64,000 bases of DNA. Source: Catonella morbi ATCC 51271. Its GTDB lineage: Bacteria; Bacillota; Clostridia; Lachnospirales; Lachnospiraceae. The position numbers were made by a program, and so were the translations under genes. The stretch is taken from positions 420,112 through 484,111 of the forward strand of contig NZ_KI535366.1 of the NCBI RefSeq assembly GCF_000160035.2, read 5' to 3'. The notes under the pieces were generated by a model. That model saw only the letters and a list, made by a program, of their open reading frames with translations, was not told the origin of the DNA and searched no databases. Positions 8,999 through 18,166 of this stretch are shown here, one piece after another. Within the stretch, counting starts at the first letter, position 1; each line of letters starts with the position of its first letter.

Positions 8999-10114
8999 TT
9001 ACGCAGCTCCGATTCCATAGAGCTCCATCATTCCGTTTACCATTACACTCAGTTCCGGAGACTTCTCACCTATCTCAGTCAGCCTTACTCCCGACTCAGT
9101 TATAATATTGGCATTCTTTTCAAGCTTCTCTCTTATCTTCTGCCTGCGGTCATTTAACTTATGCCTTATCTCAACCATTTCTTTACGGTCTACAACCGCA
9201 TCCGCCTGATAAGACCAGACTTCCGCATCATGCACCCTGTATTCGTTAAGAATCTCTTTATATTTATTATTATAAAACTCATAAGTTGAAGATGCCTTCT
9301 TGCGTTTCATTTCATCCTCTTTGTAGGCTCTGTACTGATTGTATCTGTATTCAAGTTCCATAACATTGTTTACGGCATATTTGTCATGGCTGAAATCCAA
9401 AGAGGCCTTCTGATTAACATATTTTATTTTAACTGTATTGGTTAGAGATATAAGCTTATTTTCCTTAGCAGCATTTAGTTTCAAGGCTTTAGAGTTTTTA
9501 TCGGTTTCCAGGAATATATAAAATGCCATAAAAATTCCTCCGATAACAGTAAGTAAAAATGCAACGTCTGCAAAAGTATCAAAAACTATATAAAGAGTAA
9601 GGTACATAACCAAAAGTAAGCCTATAACTATCCCCGATATCATACCAAGCTTACTTAAAAATGACTTTTTGCCAAGTTCTGTTTCTTCCTCATATCTTAG
9701 TACAGCCTTTTCTCCCGAAAGTTTCTTTAGGTCACTTTTTATTACAAGCTCATATTCCTCTTCTTTTTTCAAGCGTTTAATCTCTTCAGGCAACACGTCC
9801 TCATATTTCTCCATTATGCCAAATTCAAATTCGGTAAGTTCAGTCCGTTTGCTGTTTAATTTTGTTATATCTTTTCTAAGTTCAAGTATATGCTTTGCAA
9901 CCTCAACAAGTTCTTCCTTTGGCTCGGCAGGTAAATCATCAATTATCTGGGCATCTTGAAGAAAACGATTCACTTCATCGTATTCTTTCCTGATTATTTT
10001 TATTTGAAGATTAGCATTGTCAATAGTTTCACAAAGCGTGCGGACTTCATTATCGTAATCCTCTTTTATTTCAATCCGGCTGCTATCCTTATCCTTTTTA
10101 TGAAATAAGCCCAT
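8999..10114 (-). CDS. Coiled-coil membrane protein, last gene of a four-gene unknown operon
   Basis: A 371-residue protein with a charged N-terminal coiled coil (about 15-145), two adjacent transmembrane helices (about 155-178 and 182-203, separated by only a few residues) and a second charged coiled coil (about 210-345). Both soluble arms should face the cytoplasm. The topology recalls Wzc-like or chain-length-type scaffolds but no Walker or tyrosine-rich motif is present. The start overlaps the upstream gene by 17 bases, so it is translationally linked to the TPR-like gene. A link to the DUF5716-type families of Lachnospiraceae is possible but I cannot confirm it. Confidence 0.8.
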   Translation of the reverse strand: MGLFHKKDKDSSRIEIKEDYDNEVRTLCETIDNANLQIKIIRKEYDEVNRFLQDAQIIDDLPAEPKEELVEVAKHILELRKDITKLNSKRTELTEFEFGIMEKYEDVLPEEIKRLKKEEEYELVIKSDLKKLSGEKAVLRYEEETELGKKSFLSKLGMISGIVIGLLLVMYLTLYIVFDTFADVAFLLTVIGGIFMAFYIFLETDKNSKALKLNAAKENKLISLTNTVKIKYVNQKASLDFSHDKYAVNNVMELEYRYNQYRAYKEDEMKRKKASSTYEFYNNKYKEILNEYRVHDAEVWSYQADAVVDRKEMVEIRHKLNDRRQKIREKLEKNANIITESGVRLTEIGEKSPELSVMVNGMMELYGIGAA

Positions 10115-10940
10115 TCCAAGCTCCTTCCCTGTATTCAGCCTTAAATTCTTCCAGTTTTTTATCTATTTCTTTATATCCCTCTGTTACTTTATAAGTTTTA
10201 AGCTTTTCAAAAATATTTTCAATATTCCTTACACTCTCCCCATTTAATGCCTGCTTCTCAGCTTCCTTCCATACTTTGTCCGCCTCGGCAATCACCGTCT
10301 CATCCTTCGTAAACTCACTCACCTTTTCGGTGAATTCTTTGCCATGACTCCCCAGCCTGAGTGCAAGAACCGCAAGTTCAAGCACTTTAGGATTATGTGT
10401 ATATTTATATGATTTATAAAAATAATCCGCTGCCTCTTTAAATGACGATACATGAACCAGACATATTCCAACCGCCTTCAGTATTATTCCATAGTCTTTC
10501 TCAGCTATGTTTTCTTCTTTAAGGGTTGCTCTAAAGTACTTTAATGCAATTAAATACTTTTTTTCCTCCAGTTTTTTATACCCTATATAAGCTCTTCTCT
10601 CCCAGGCAGGCATATTGGCTAATGATTTAACCAATTCGATTTTTTCGAGGATTTCTTCTTTGCTGTACAGGTCACAACCGCAAAAAAGTGCCGTAATTAC
10701 ATCATTTATACTGTAATTCCCGGTTATCAGGTTATTTAACTTATTTGCAACTTCAGGCAGTTCCAACTCTTCTCTTATAAACCGAATAAGTTCAGGGCTG
10801 AAAAATTCTAAATCTATACTATATATATTAGTGCTGACATAGTGACAGATTTCCTCCACAGAGTATAGCTTTTTTTCTGTTTCCTCCACTATATACGGAT
10901 TTACTGCCAATTTCCCGCTACATATTATTACTTTTCCCAT
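10098..10940 (-). CDS. TPR-like helical protein of unknown function
   Basis: A 280-residue, largely alpha-helical protein. Residues about 115-190 (AYIGYKKLEEKKYLIALKYF, then a helix ending in SSFKEAADYFYKSYKY) look like two tetratricopeptide-type helix pairs. The ATG at 10940 is chosen over an upstream TTG because GGGAG lies six bases before it. It overlaps the preceding gene by 13 bases and the following gene by 17, so all are co-translated. The N-terminal part resembles a small ligand or recognition domain but no known motif is seen. A scaffold role in the same complex as its neighbours is an inference. Confidence 0.78.
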   Translation of the reverse strand: MGKVIICSGKLAVNPYIVEETEKKLYSVEEICHYVSTNIYSIDLEFFSPELIRFIREELELPEVANKLNNLITGNYSINDVITALFCGCDLYSKEEILEKIELVKSLANMPAWERRAYIGYKKLEEKKYLIALKYFRATLKEENIAEKDYGIILKAVGICLVHVSSFKEAADYFYKSYKYTHNPKVLELAVLALRLGSHGKEFTEKVSEFTKDETVIAEADKVWKEAEKQALNGESVRNIENIFEKLKTYKVTEGYKEIDKKLEEFKAEYREGAWNGLIS

Positions 10941-12184
10941 ATCAACTCCCAAACTCTGTTTGTGGTAGGAACCAAAACACCAAAGCCAAGATCGGCAGCC
11001 TTTATAATGCAGGTATCTCTATCCTTAAACTTTAAAGACAGCCTAATTCTGGTCATTCCCGACTTTGAGGCATTCACTCCCGAAAATGAAATAAATCTTC
11101 GGCTTATCTTCCCGGTAATATAATCTTTAATCAGTATGCCCAGTTCATTTTCTCCCTTTAAGATAATGTCCGTTTCCGTCTCTGCTTCATACCACTTAAT
11201 CCAAGGTTTTAGAAGAACCACTTCTCTCATTCTTCCATCTTTAACAGCCATAATCGAAAAACCGACTGTTGTCCTGTCTTCTCCCATCAAAACTATATCC
11301 GCAGGTTCATCCAATGTCCTGTCTCTCGCAGCAAGGCAGGCTCCCTTGGCATATAGATTCTGTCCTCTGAACACTCTTCTTCCGGGAGACAACTTCCTAA
11401 GAGTATCGTCTCCCCAGTTATCTATAAAACCTCTTCCCACAGCATATATTGTCGAAACCACATGGTCTTCCAGCGCCATAAGTGAAAGTGTATAGAATAT
11501 ATTACTGCTTTCCTTTCTATCTGCTTCCACCATTTCTTTTGTAAGCTTTTCAGATTTTTCTTTTCTGCTTATTTTAGCCATCATCTGCTCTGACTGCTTA
11601 TCAATAGACAGAATTCTGAAATGGAGTCCATCTTCTTCAAGTTCAAACAAAGCAGTATCATTTGCCGGGAGTTCCTGTTCCTGATTGATTGTATAGTATA
11701 AAAATGCCTCATCATGATTTAAAAGAATATAATTTTCTCTTTCAATTCCAAGTCCTTTAAGGGAAGAAGCCATCATCTCGGCAATTTCCTTTGTTACGGT
11801 TTGAAAAGTAATGCCAATATGCCTTATTTCTTTAAACGGATGATAAATATTCAGTATCCTTAATACTGACTGAATAAAAATCTGCATCAGTTTATCTCTT
11901 TCATAAACCCTGTCATAGACTTTAATTCTCTCTTTGTTTGTTATAGTATTAACAAAGTCTTTTATCTCAGTAATATCTTCAGGATTTTCATCATCCAACT
12001 CATCTCCGATTATCCACTCGTTCTTATTTCTTCTGTATGCAAACCTTGTAGGTATAAGATACTGTTCTTCCCCCTCCTCTCTGCTGACTGATTCAGGTGA
12101 AAGAAGCTTACTGTCAAAATAAGTTAATTGGATAAAATCTTCACATATATCCATTCCAACCAAAAGTCCGGTTTCTTCCATCAT
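10928..12184 (-). CDS. Conserved Lachnospiraceae protein, actin/Hsp70-fold-like N-terminus (DUF5716-like?)
   Basis: A 418-residue soluble protein. Its first strand pair, TGLLVGMDICEDFIQLTYFD, matches the phosphate-1 pattern of ASKHA (actin/Hsp70/sugar kinase) folds, and FIDNWGDDTLRKLSPGRRVFRGQNLYAKGACLAA resembles the end-of-domain helix of Hsp70/MreB-like proteins where an adenosine motif would be. Catalytic Asp and Gly-rich motifs are weak, so nucleotide binding is uncertain. It begins three bases after the 1200-aa gene stops. It is probably the protein annotated as DUF5716 family in related genomes, recalled but not checked. Confidence 0.75.
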   Translation of the reverse strand: MMEETGLLVGMDICEDFIQLTYFDSKLLSPESVSREEGEEQYLIPTRFAYRRNKNEWIIGDELDDENPEDITEIKDFVNTITNKERIKVYDRVYERDKLMQIFIQSVLRILNIYHPFKEIRHIGITFQTVTKEIAEMMASSLKGLGIERENYILLNHDEAFLYYTINQEQELPANDTALFELEEDGLHFRILSIDKQSEQMMAKISRKEKSEKLTKEMVEADRKESSNIFYTLSLMALEDHVVSTIYAVGRGFIDNWGDDTLRKLSPGRRVFRGQNLYAKGACLAARDRTLDEPADIVLMGEDRTTVGFSIMAVKDGRMREVVLLKPWIKWYEAETETDIILKGENELGILIKDYITGKISRRFISFSGVNASKSGMTRIRLSLKFKDRDTCIIKAADLGFGVLVPTTNRVWELIWEK

Positions 12185-12186
12185 TA

Positions 12187-15100
12187 TTAAAACTCCTCAT
12201 TTACAGCTTCATCAGAAAAAATTTCAGCTATTATTCCTCTTTGAACCACATAATTTTTCATGTACTCTTTAAGTGTTTTTTCATCCGATAAATCTTTACA
12301 CACATACATCATATTTATCTGCGAGAAAAGGCTTAAGCCAAGAGCTTCTTCAAACAAAACATCCTGTTTAATAACCAGCTTATCACTGCTAATAATCCTT
12401 GCATCGTCTTCATCCTTTTCCTTGACAGAAATATAATACTGTATTACTTCATCAGCAAAAACCAAAAACTCTTTTACAAAGATTCCCTGATATACATTTC
12501 TCATACATTCAACTATGAAATCCTTATCTCCTACATCGGTTGAAGATAAAATTCTGTAATTTATGGTTACCTCATCATCATTATCTGCATAACACATCAC
12601 AAAATTCAAGTTCTCAACTTCAGCCGGCAGCCTGCATTTATTCTTAAATTCTTTGAAAAACGGAAGCACTATACCATCATCAACCTGCTTTTCTACCCAA
12701 ACTGCAATATAATCTTTCTCCTCATCCGATAAAAACTTTTTTTCACTCAGAATCTTTAAATATGTAATGATAAATAAAGTATTTTGGGTTTTATATGCCT
12801 CTTCATAAATGCATTTTTCAAAATATTTTCCCAATCTCATATCTCTTACAAGCCGTTTGTATGACACATAAGATAAAAATGCCTTATTTATTATTTCCTC
12901 ATTAAACTGCTCATAGTATTTGTAAATTTCATCAGAATCAACTGCCATCTCCTCTGAAAATAACATCTGTTGAATCATTCTTGATGCAAAGTCGGCTGTA
13001 AGCAAATTTCTGTCATTCAATTCCTTATAAATAGCATCCAGTTCTGTCACTCCACCCTCATAATTATCCCTTATAAAGATCATTATTTCATCATCAGCCT
13101 TTTTGTCCGTCATCAATTTATAGGCTAAAGATATTATAAGTGAATAATTCTCGGTTCTTCTGATTTCATCTCCATCCTTAATATACGAAGAAATGACCTT
13201 GGCAAGTTTCCCCGCATTGACTTTATTCCGGTCTATAATCCTTAATGCTTCCAAAGACAAAGGATAAACATTCCTTATAATTGCAATATTGGCAGCCTGC
13301 TCGGCAAGTTTTGTTCCTGCCTTGGAAAAATCATAGTTGTTAAGTACGGTTTCCAGTTTCTCACCCTCTGATGCCGCAAAATAATTCTCCAAAAGCTTTC
13401 CTCTGATGAAATACTTATATTCTTCCGTCACAGTTTTATTTTTAAGCAATTCCTCACATATTTCATTCAAATGTTTGCTTTCCCTATGATATTTATCATT
13501 TTCGGCAACCACAGTAAGAAGTTCCATCAGGCTTCTATTCCCGGCTTCATAGCATCCGTCCAAATAATCGTAATAACTTATAAGATTCTCAGGAACGCAA
13601 AAATTTTCAGCCGGATATAAGTTTCCTTCTTTGTCAGCCACCATTACCACGGAAGTTTCTCCGGGTACATCCGCAAAAGCAACTCCATTTATGAATTTGA
13701 AAGAAGAACCTATCATAAGCCCTTTGTTATAAACTGTCAGAAACTGTATGTTCTTATTTTTGCATATATATTTTTTCTTAAAAATAACCAACGGCAAATA
13801 AGCATAGTGCTCATTTAGAAATACACTATCCTTAAATACTGTCTTATATACCAGCGCAAGATTGGTGCTAATCTCACCTTTCTTTAATTGTTCTGATGCA
13901 AACTGTTTAATCCGGTTCAGATATTCCTTATATATATCCTGAAAATCCGGATTGTTTCTGTTATTAATTAAATATGAATATAGCAAAGCTTTCTTACTTG
14001 TACTCAGGGTGTTATCATAGAGAAAATAGGAATATACAGAAAGTTCTATCCTTTCATCCGTATCATCCTTCATTGTCCTCATATAAAGTTCAAAGATGCC
14101 GGTCAGTTTGATTCCTCGTCTTACACCTATTCTGAACCATTCATGATCTGCTTCTTCTATATCGTTTTTCCTGATAAGCTGTGCGCAGATTGCCTGTGCA
14201 ACCTCCTCAACTCCCCAGTTTTTATACACTTCTTTCAATAATTTCAGTACAAGCGGATTATATTCACGCAAAGCATTGGCCAGTACCACAAATTTCTCCG
14301 TAACAAGCTTGCCCATAAAATATCCATGTTTTACAGCCCAGTTCACTGCCTGTATTGCGAAAGGGTCCAGCTTATTAAAATAATCCGGTTGGGATTTATA
14401 TATGCTCCAGGCTTCCATCAGTAAAAAAGCACTATGAAAATTGGTATTATACAGTTCTTTAATGAATTCCAATCTTCGCTCTAAATTTAATTTATATCTT
14501 CCATCCATATGAATAAGAAAATACAAACCTACCTGATATCCCTTTATATTTATGAGTTTTTCTACTTCTCTTCTGTACCCGTCCTTCTCTTCTTCTCTTG
14601 CAAGCCGGTACTCAAAGTAAATATGCAATAATCTGAATAAAGGAGATAAATTACCCGCATTAAGCTTTAACAGTTCTTGCTTGGCCTGAGCCTCATTTTT
14701 ATTTATTAAGTCAAGATAAATATTAACATAGTCAACTATTTCACTGTCTTTACCGGACAGACCTATACCATATAAAGCTGTTCTCATAGTAGTTGTAACA
14801 TTTTTCACCGTACTTACTCCCATACGGTATGAAAAATATTCCTCTATGAGTTTTTTGATATATTCAAATCTTTTTTTATTGCTTGAAAATTTTTCAGGAG
14901 GAACCGAAGTATTTATCAGTTTAAGTTCTACGCAGATATCTTCCTCTACAGTATGAAAAATCACCTTTCCATATGCCTTTTCAACTGTTACACATTCAGG
15001 ATTGATAACCACTTCAAGTTCACAAATATCATTTTCAAATAAATCATCGGTAAGTTCCTTTTTATTAATCTTTATAAATTGGCCTTCTGTGATAATGTCT

Positions 15101-15789
15101 GCTTTAAAATATCCCCAACCGCTCTTTTTAATTATTATCTTATCCTTAATCGGTACTCCCGATATGTGATAATTATAGACAGTTTTATCTATTGTTATTT
15201 TTACAGGCTGCTTGCTCTTGGTATAGCACAGAAATTCTTCCAAAGCTCTTTTTTTATCCTTATTTGCAAGAAGTCCTTTTCTTACCAGCTTTTCTTCTTC
15301 CTTATCCTTAAGTATAAATTTTTCAAATTCATCGGAATAGAATATTTTTACTGCCTGTTCAAAATCATTCTTTGCAAGAGAAATAAATTGATAAATATTA
15401 TTTATTTCATCGTTTCCCGTTATTATTCCCGCCTCTTTAATACTTATATAATACGGAATGTTTATTTCCCCACAATCAGTGATGAGATGGATATTCCCAT
15501 TATACTCCTGCCCCGCTTCCAGTCCTCTTCCGTCAAATTCATAATCAACCTCCACTTCATTGTTTGAAAACGTCAGAAGATCGAATTTGAATCTGTAATC
15601 ATTACAGGTAATATAACCTCTTATTTTTCTATTCTGATATTTTACATCATCCTTATACCTTAGCTTAAAAGAACCGACAGCACCAGTGTCGGTTCTAATT
15701 GAAAGATTTAAAAAGGAAGGTAAGACTAATACTTCCGGCAGTTCAAAAGCAAATTTTTCTACCGCAAATTCTTCTATTTTCTTCTCCAT
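12187..15789 (-). CDS. Very large conserved Lachnospiraceae protein (DUF5717-like)
   Basis: A 1200-residue protein without signal peptide or membrane helices. The N-terminal about 300 residues are beta-rich and resemble stacked immunoglobulin-like or all-beta domains (LVLPSFLNLSIRTD, then ITVEKAYGKVIFHT-like strands); the rest is alpha-solenoid-like with many helix pairs. It is the first of four tightly packed genes (gaps of 2 bases or overlaps). An AAAGGAGG site precedes the ATG. Size and context fit the DUF5717 family of Lachnospiraceae, from memory. No enzyme motif was found. It may be the scaffold of a cytoplasmic complex anchored by the coiled-coil membrane protein at 8999. Confidence 0.8.
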   Translation of the reverse strand: MEKKIEEFAVEKFAFELPEVLVLPSFLNLSIRTDTGAVGSFKLRYKDDVKYQNRKIRGYITCNDYRFKFDLLTFSNNEVEVDYEFDGRGLEAGQEYNGNIHLITDCGEINIPYYISIKEAGIITGNDEINNIYQFISLAKNDFEQAVKIFYSDEFEKFILKDKEEEKLVRKGLLANKDKKRALEEFLCYTKSKQPVKITIDKTVYNYHISGVPIKDKIIIKKSGWGYFKADIITEGQFIKINKKELTDDLFENDICELEVVINPECVTVEKAYGKVIFHTVEEDICVELKLINTSVPPEKFSSNKKRFEYIKKLIEEYFSYRMGVSTVKNVTTTMRTALYGIGLSGKDSEIVDYVNIYLDLINKNEAQAKQELLKLNAGNLSPLFRLLHIYFEYRLAREEEKDGYRREVEKLINIKGYQVGLYFLIHMDGRYKLNLERRLEFIKELYNTNFHSAFLLMEAWSIYKSQPDYFNKLDPFAIQAVNWAVKHGYFMGKLVTEKFVVLANALREYNPLVLKLLKEVYKNWGVEEVAQAICAQLIRKNDIEEADHEWFRIGVRRGIKLTGIFELYMRTMKDDTDERIELSVYSYFLYDNTLSTSKKALLYSYLINNRNNPDFQDIYKEYLNRIKQFASEQLKKGEISTNLALVYKTVFKDSVFLNEHYAYLPLVIFKKKYICKNKNIQFLTVYNKGLMIGSSFKFINGVAFADVPGETSVVMVADKEGNLYPAENFCVPENLISYYDYLDGCYEAGNRSLMELLTVVAENDKYHRESKHLNEICEELLKNKTVTEEYKYFIRGKLLENYFAASEGEKLETVLNNYDFSKAGTKLAEQAANIAIIRNVYPLSLEALRIIDRNKVNAGKLAKVISSYIKDGDEIRRTENYSLIISLAYKLMTDKKADDEIMIFIRDNYEGGVTELDAIYKELNDRNLLTADFASRMIQQMLFSEEMAVDSDEIYKYYEQFNEEIINKAFLSYVSYKRLVRDMRLGKYFEKCIYEEAYKTQNTLFIITYLKILSEKKFLSDEEKDYIAVWVEKQVDDGIVLPFFKEFKNKCRLPAEVENLNFVMCYADNDDEVTINYRILSSTDVGDKDFIVECMRNVYQGIFVKEFLVFADEVIQYYISVKEKDEDDARIISSDKLVIKQDVLFEEALGLSLFSQINMMYVCKDLSDEKTLKEYMKNYVVQRGIIAEIFSDEAVNEEF

Positions 15790-15843
15790 TAGCCTAACCT
15801 CCTTTAATCAAAATTTTACTGCTGTTTTTATAAAATTTATTTA

Positions 15844-17121
15844 TTATTTTTTATAAATTATATCCTCTCTTCCCGGTCCGTTACTTACCATAGTAACAGG
15901 TACTCCAAGTTCTTTTTCAATGAATTCAATATACTTCCTGCAATTTTCCGGGAGTTCTTCGTATTTTCTGATTCCTTTTATTTCACATTTCCAACCCGGA
16001 AGCTTTTCATATACAGGCTTAGCCTTCTTAAGTTCTGCCGTAACAGGGAAATCCTTTGTTACCTTTCCGTCTATTTCATAACCCACGCAAATAGGTAGTT
16101 CATCAAGATATCCAAGTACATCTAGCACAGTAAGGCTCACTTCCGTAGCACCCTGCATTCTTACACCGTAACGGCTTGCTACCGCATCAAACCAGCCCAT
16201 TCTTCGCGGTCTTCCTGTAGTAGCACCATATTCTCCTCCGTCTCCGCCTCTGCGTCTTAATTCATCTGCTTCATCGCCAAAGATTTCACTTACAAATTCT
16301 CCCGCTCCCACCGCACTTGAATAAGCCTTTACAACAGCGATTATATCTTTAATTTCATAAGGAGGTATACCTGCTCCGATTGCTCCATAGGCAGCAAGAG
16401 TTGAAGATGAGGTAACCATTGGGTAAATACCGAAATCAGGATCTTTCAGTGTTCCGAGCTGTCCCTCAAGAAGTATATTTTTCCCTTCTTTAATAGCTTT
16501 CTGTATAAAAAGTGCTGTATCACATACATAAGGCGCAATCATATCTCTGTATTCGTTCAGAGTCTTAAGCAGCTCTGCCTTATCTATAGCAGGCTTATGG
16601 TAGAGATGCTCTAAGATTACATCCTTTTGAATGCAGACTCTTTCTAATTTATCTTTCAGAATTTCATCATCAAAAAGCTCTGACACCTGAAACCCGATTT
16701 TTGCATATTTATCTGAATAAAACGGAGCTATACCTGACTTTGTGGAACCGAATGAGTTCTTGCCAAGTCTCTCCTCCTCATACTCATCAAACTTAATGTG
16801 GTAAGGCATAATAATCTGTGCCCTGTCAGATACAAGTATTTTTGGCTTAGGCACACCCTTTTCAACCAAAGAATTAATTTCTTTAATCAGATAAGGAATA
16901 TTAAGTGCAACTCCATTACCTATAATACTTGTAGTATGATTGTAAAATACTCCCGAAGGCAGTAAATGGAGGGCAAATTTCCCATAATTATTGATTATGG
17001 TATGCCCTGCATTGCTTCCGCCCTGAAATCTTACAATGATATCGGATGTCTCTGCAAGCATATCCGTAAGTTTGCCCTTGCCTTCGTCTCCCCAGTTTGC
17101 TCCAACTATTGCTCTTACCAT
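15844..17121 (-). CDS. purA: Adenylosuccinate synthetase
   Basis: A 425-residue enzyme joining IMP and aspartate with GTP to give adenylosuccinate, the first committed AMP step. The GTP loop GANWGDEGKGK is at residues 7-17, with catalytic Asp13, and the motif QGGSNAGHTI with His41-equivalent follows. SGIAPFYSDK and GATTGRPRRMGWFD mark the IMP and aspartate sites. Length is normal. It lies 27 bases after scrK on the same strand. The start has only a modest AAGGGA site. Confidence 0.97.
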   Translation of the reverse strand: MVRAIVGANWGDEGKGKLTDMLAETSDIIVRFQGGSNAGHTIINNYGKFALHLLPSGVFYNHTTSIIGNGVALNIPYLIKEINSLVEKGVPKPKILVSDRAQIIMPYHIKFDEYEEERLGKNSFGSTKSGIAPFYSDKYAKIGFQVSELFDDEILKDKLERVCIQKDVILEHLYHKPAIDKAELLKTLNEYRDMIAPYVCDTALFIQKAIKEGKNILLEGQLGTLKDPDFGIYPMVTSSSTLAAYGAIGAGIPPYEIKDIIAVVKAYSSAVGAGEFVSEIFGDEADELRRRGGDGGEYGATTGRPRRMGWFDAVASRYGVRMQGATEVSLTVLDVLGYLDELPICVGYEIDGKVTKDFPVTAELKKAKPVYEKLPGWKCEIKGIRKYEELPENCRKYIEFIEKELGVPVTMVSNGPGREDIIYKK

Positions 17122-17148
17122 TTGTCTTATCCCTTTCTCTATAGCAAA

Positions 17149-18027
17149 TTATCTGGCTTCCTCTAATGCCTGTCTGCCAAGCTCTATAGCACCAAGTATA
17201 CCCTGATTGTCACTCAGGCTGTTTGGAACTATATAATTATCCATATCTTTAAGTTCTTTTGTATTTAAATACCCGTTAAGCATTTTGGTTACTTTCTTCC
17301 TTACCATAGGGAAAAGCCTTTCCTGATGCATAACTCCTCCACCAAGAATTATCTTCTTAGGAGATACTGTAAGTATATAATTTACAAGAGCCTGTGCTAT
17401 ATATTCGCTTTCAATTTCCCATACTAAGTCATTATCAGCCAAATCATAAGCTTTCCTGCCCCATCTTGTTTCTATGGAAGGACCTGCCGCCAGGCCTTCG
17501 AAACAACTGTCATGATACGGACAGATGCAGTTTCCCTTGTCTTCAGGATGCTTATTTATAAAAATATGCCCCGCTTCCGGATGAAGCATTCCATGAACAA
17601 GATTTCCGCCTATACATATTCCGACTCCTACTCCCGTACCGATAGTCATATAGAGCACAGAATCAATTCCTTTTGCACAGCCAAAGACCATTTCTCCAAG
17701 GCAGGAAGCATTTACATCAGTGTCCACCTTCATTGGAACTTTTAATTCTTTTTGTAATTCTTTAAGCAAGTCATAATGTACCCAAGGAAGTTTAGGTGTT
17801 TCTAAAATCTGCCCATAGGTAGGCGATTCAGGTGATACATCTATTGGACCAAAACACCCTATACCCAGCGCATCTATGTTTTTGTCTGAAAACCATTTGA
17901 TAATCTCGGGTATTGTTTCTGCCGGAGTTCTTGTAGGAATGGACACCTGCTCGAAAATCTCACCGTTTTCATCTCCAACACACATAACCATCTTAGTTCC
18001 GCCTGCTTCAAGACCACCTAATCTCAT
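17149..18027 (-). CDS. scrK: ROK-family fructokinase
   Basis: A 292-residue sugar kinase of the ROK family, probably phosphorylating fructose with ATP. The N-terminal phosphate loop GGLEAGGTKM is at residues 4-13; DTDVNASCLGE carries the catalytic Asp; GTGVGVGI is the second phosphate loop; the GH...CICPYHDSCFEG segment is the zinc-binding ROK signature. It is of fructokinase length. GGGAGGAAGA precedes the ATG. It is first in a same-strand run with purA and the DUF5717-type genes, though no shared pathway is obvious. Confidence 0.9.
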   Translation of the reverse strand: MRLGGLEAGGTKMVMCVGDENGEIFEQVSIPTRTPAETIPEIIKWFSDKNIDALGIGCFGPIDVSPESPTYGQILETPKLPWVHYDLLKELQKELKVPMKVDTDVNASCLGEMVFGCAKGIDSVLYMTIGTGVGVGICIGGNLVHGMLHPEAGHIFINKHPEDKGNCICPYHDSCFEGLAAGPSIETRWGRKAYDLADNDLVWEIESEYIAQALVNYILTVSPKKIILGGGVMHQERLFPMVRKKVTKMLNGYLNTKELKDMDNYIVPNSLSDNQGILGAIELGRQALEEAR

Positions 18028-18166
18028 TTCTCTTCCTCCCGGATTTTACAATATTAAGTTGACAAACTTACTTTTCATTATAACATTTTATTTGGATATA
18101 ATAAAGGGTAATTATTTCAAAATAGTTATATTTTGCCTAAATGCAGAATAAAGATTCCACAACAGT

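Noticed and set aside
9669-9959. Ser-rich plus-strand open frame
   Set aside because: Antisense to the Glu/Lys-rich coiled-coil gene; composition follows from the other strand.
15079-15567. Plus-strand open frame of 162 codons
   Set aside because: Antisense to the 1200-aa gene, low complexity, no start signal.
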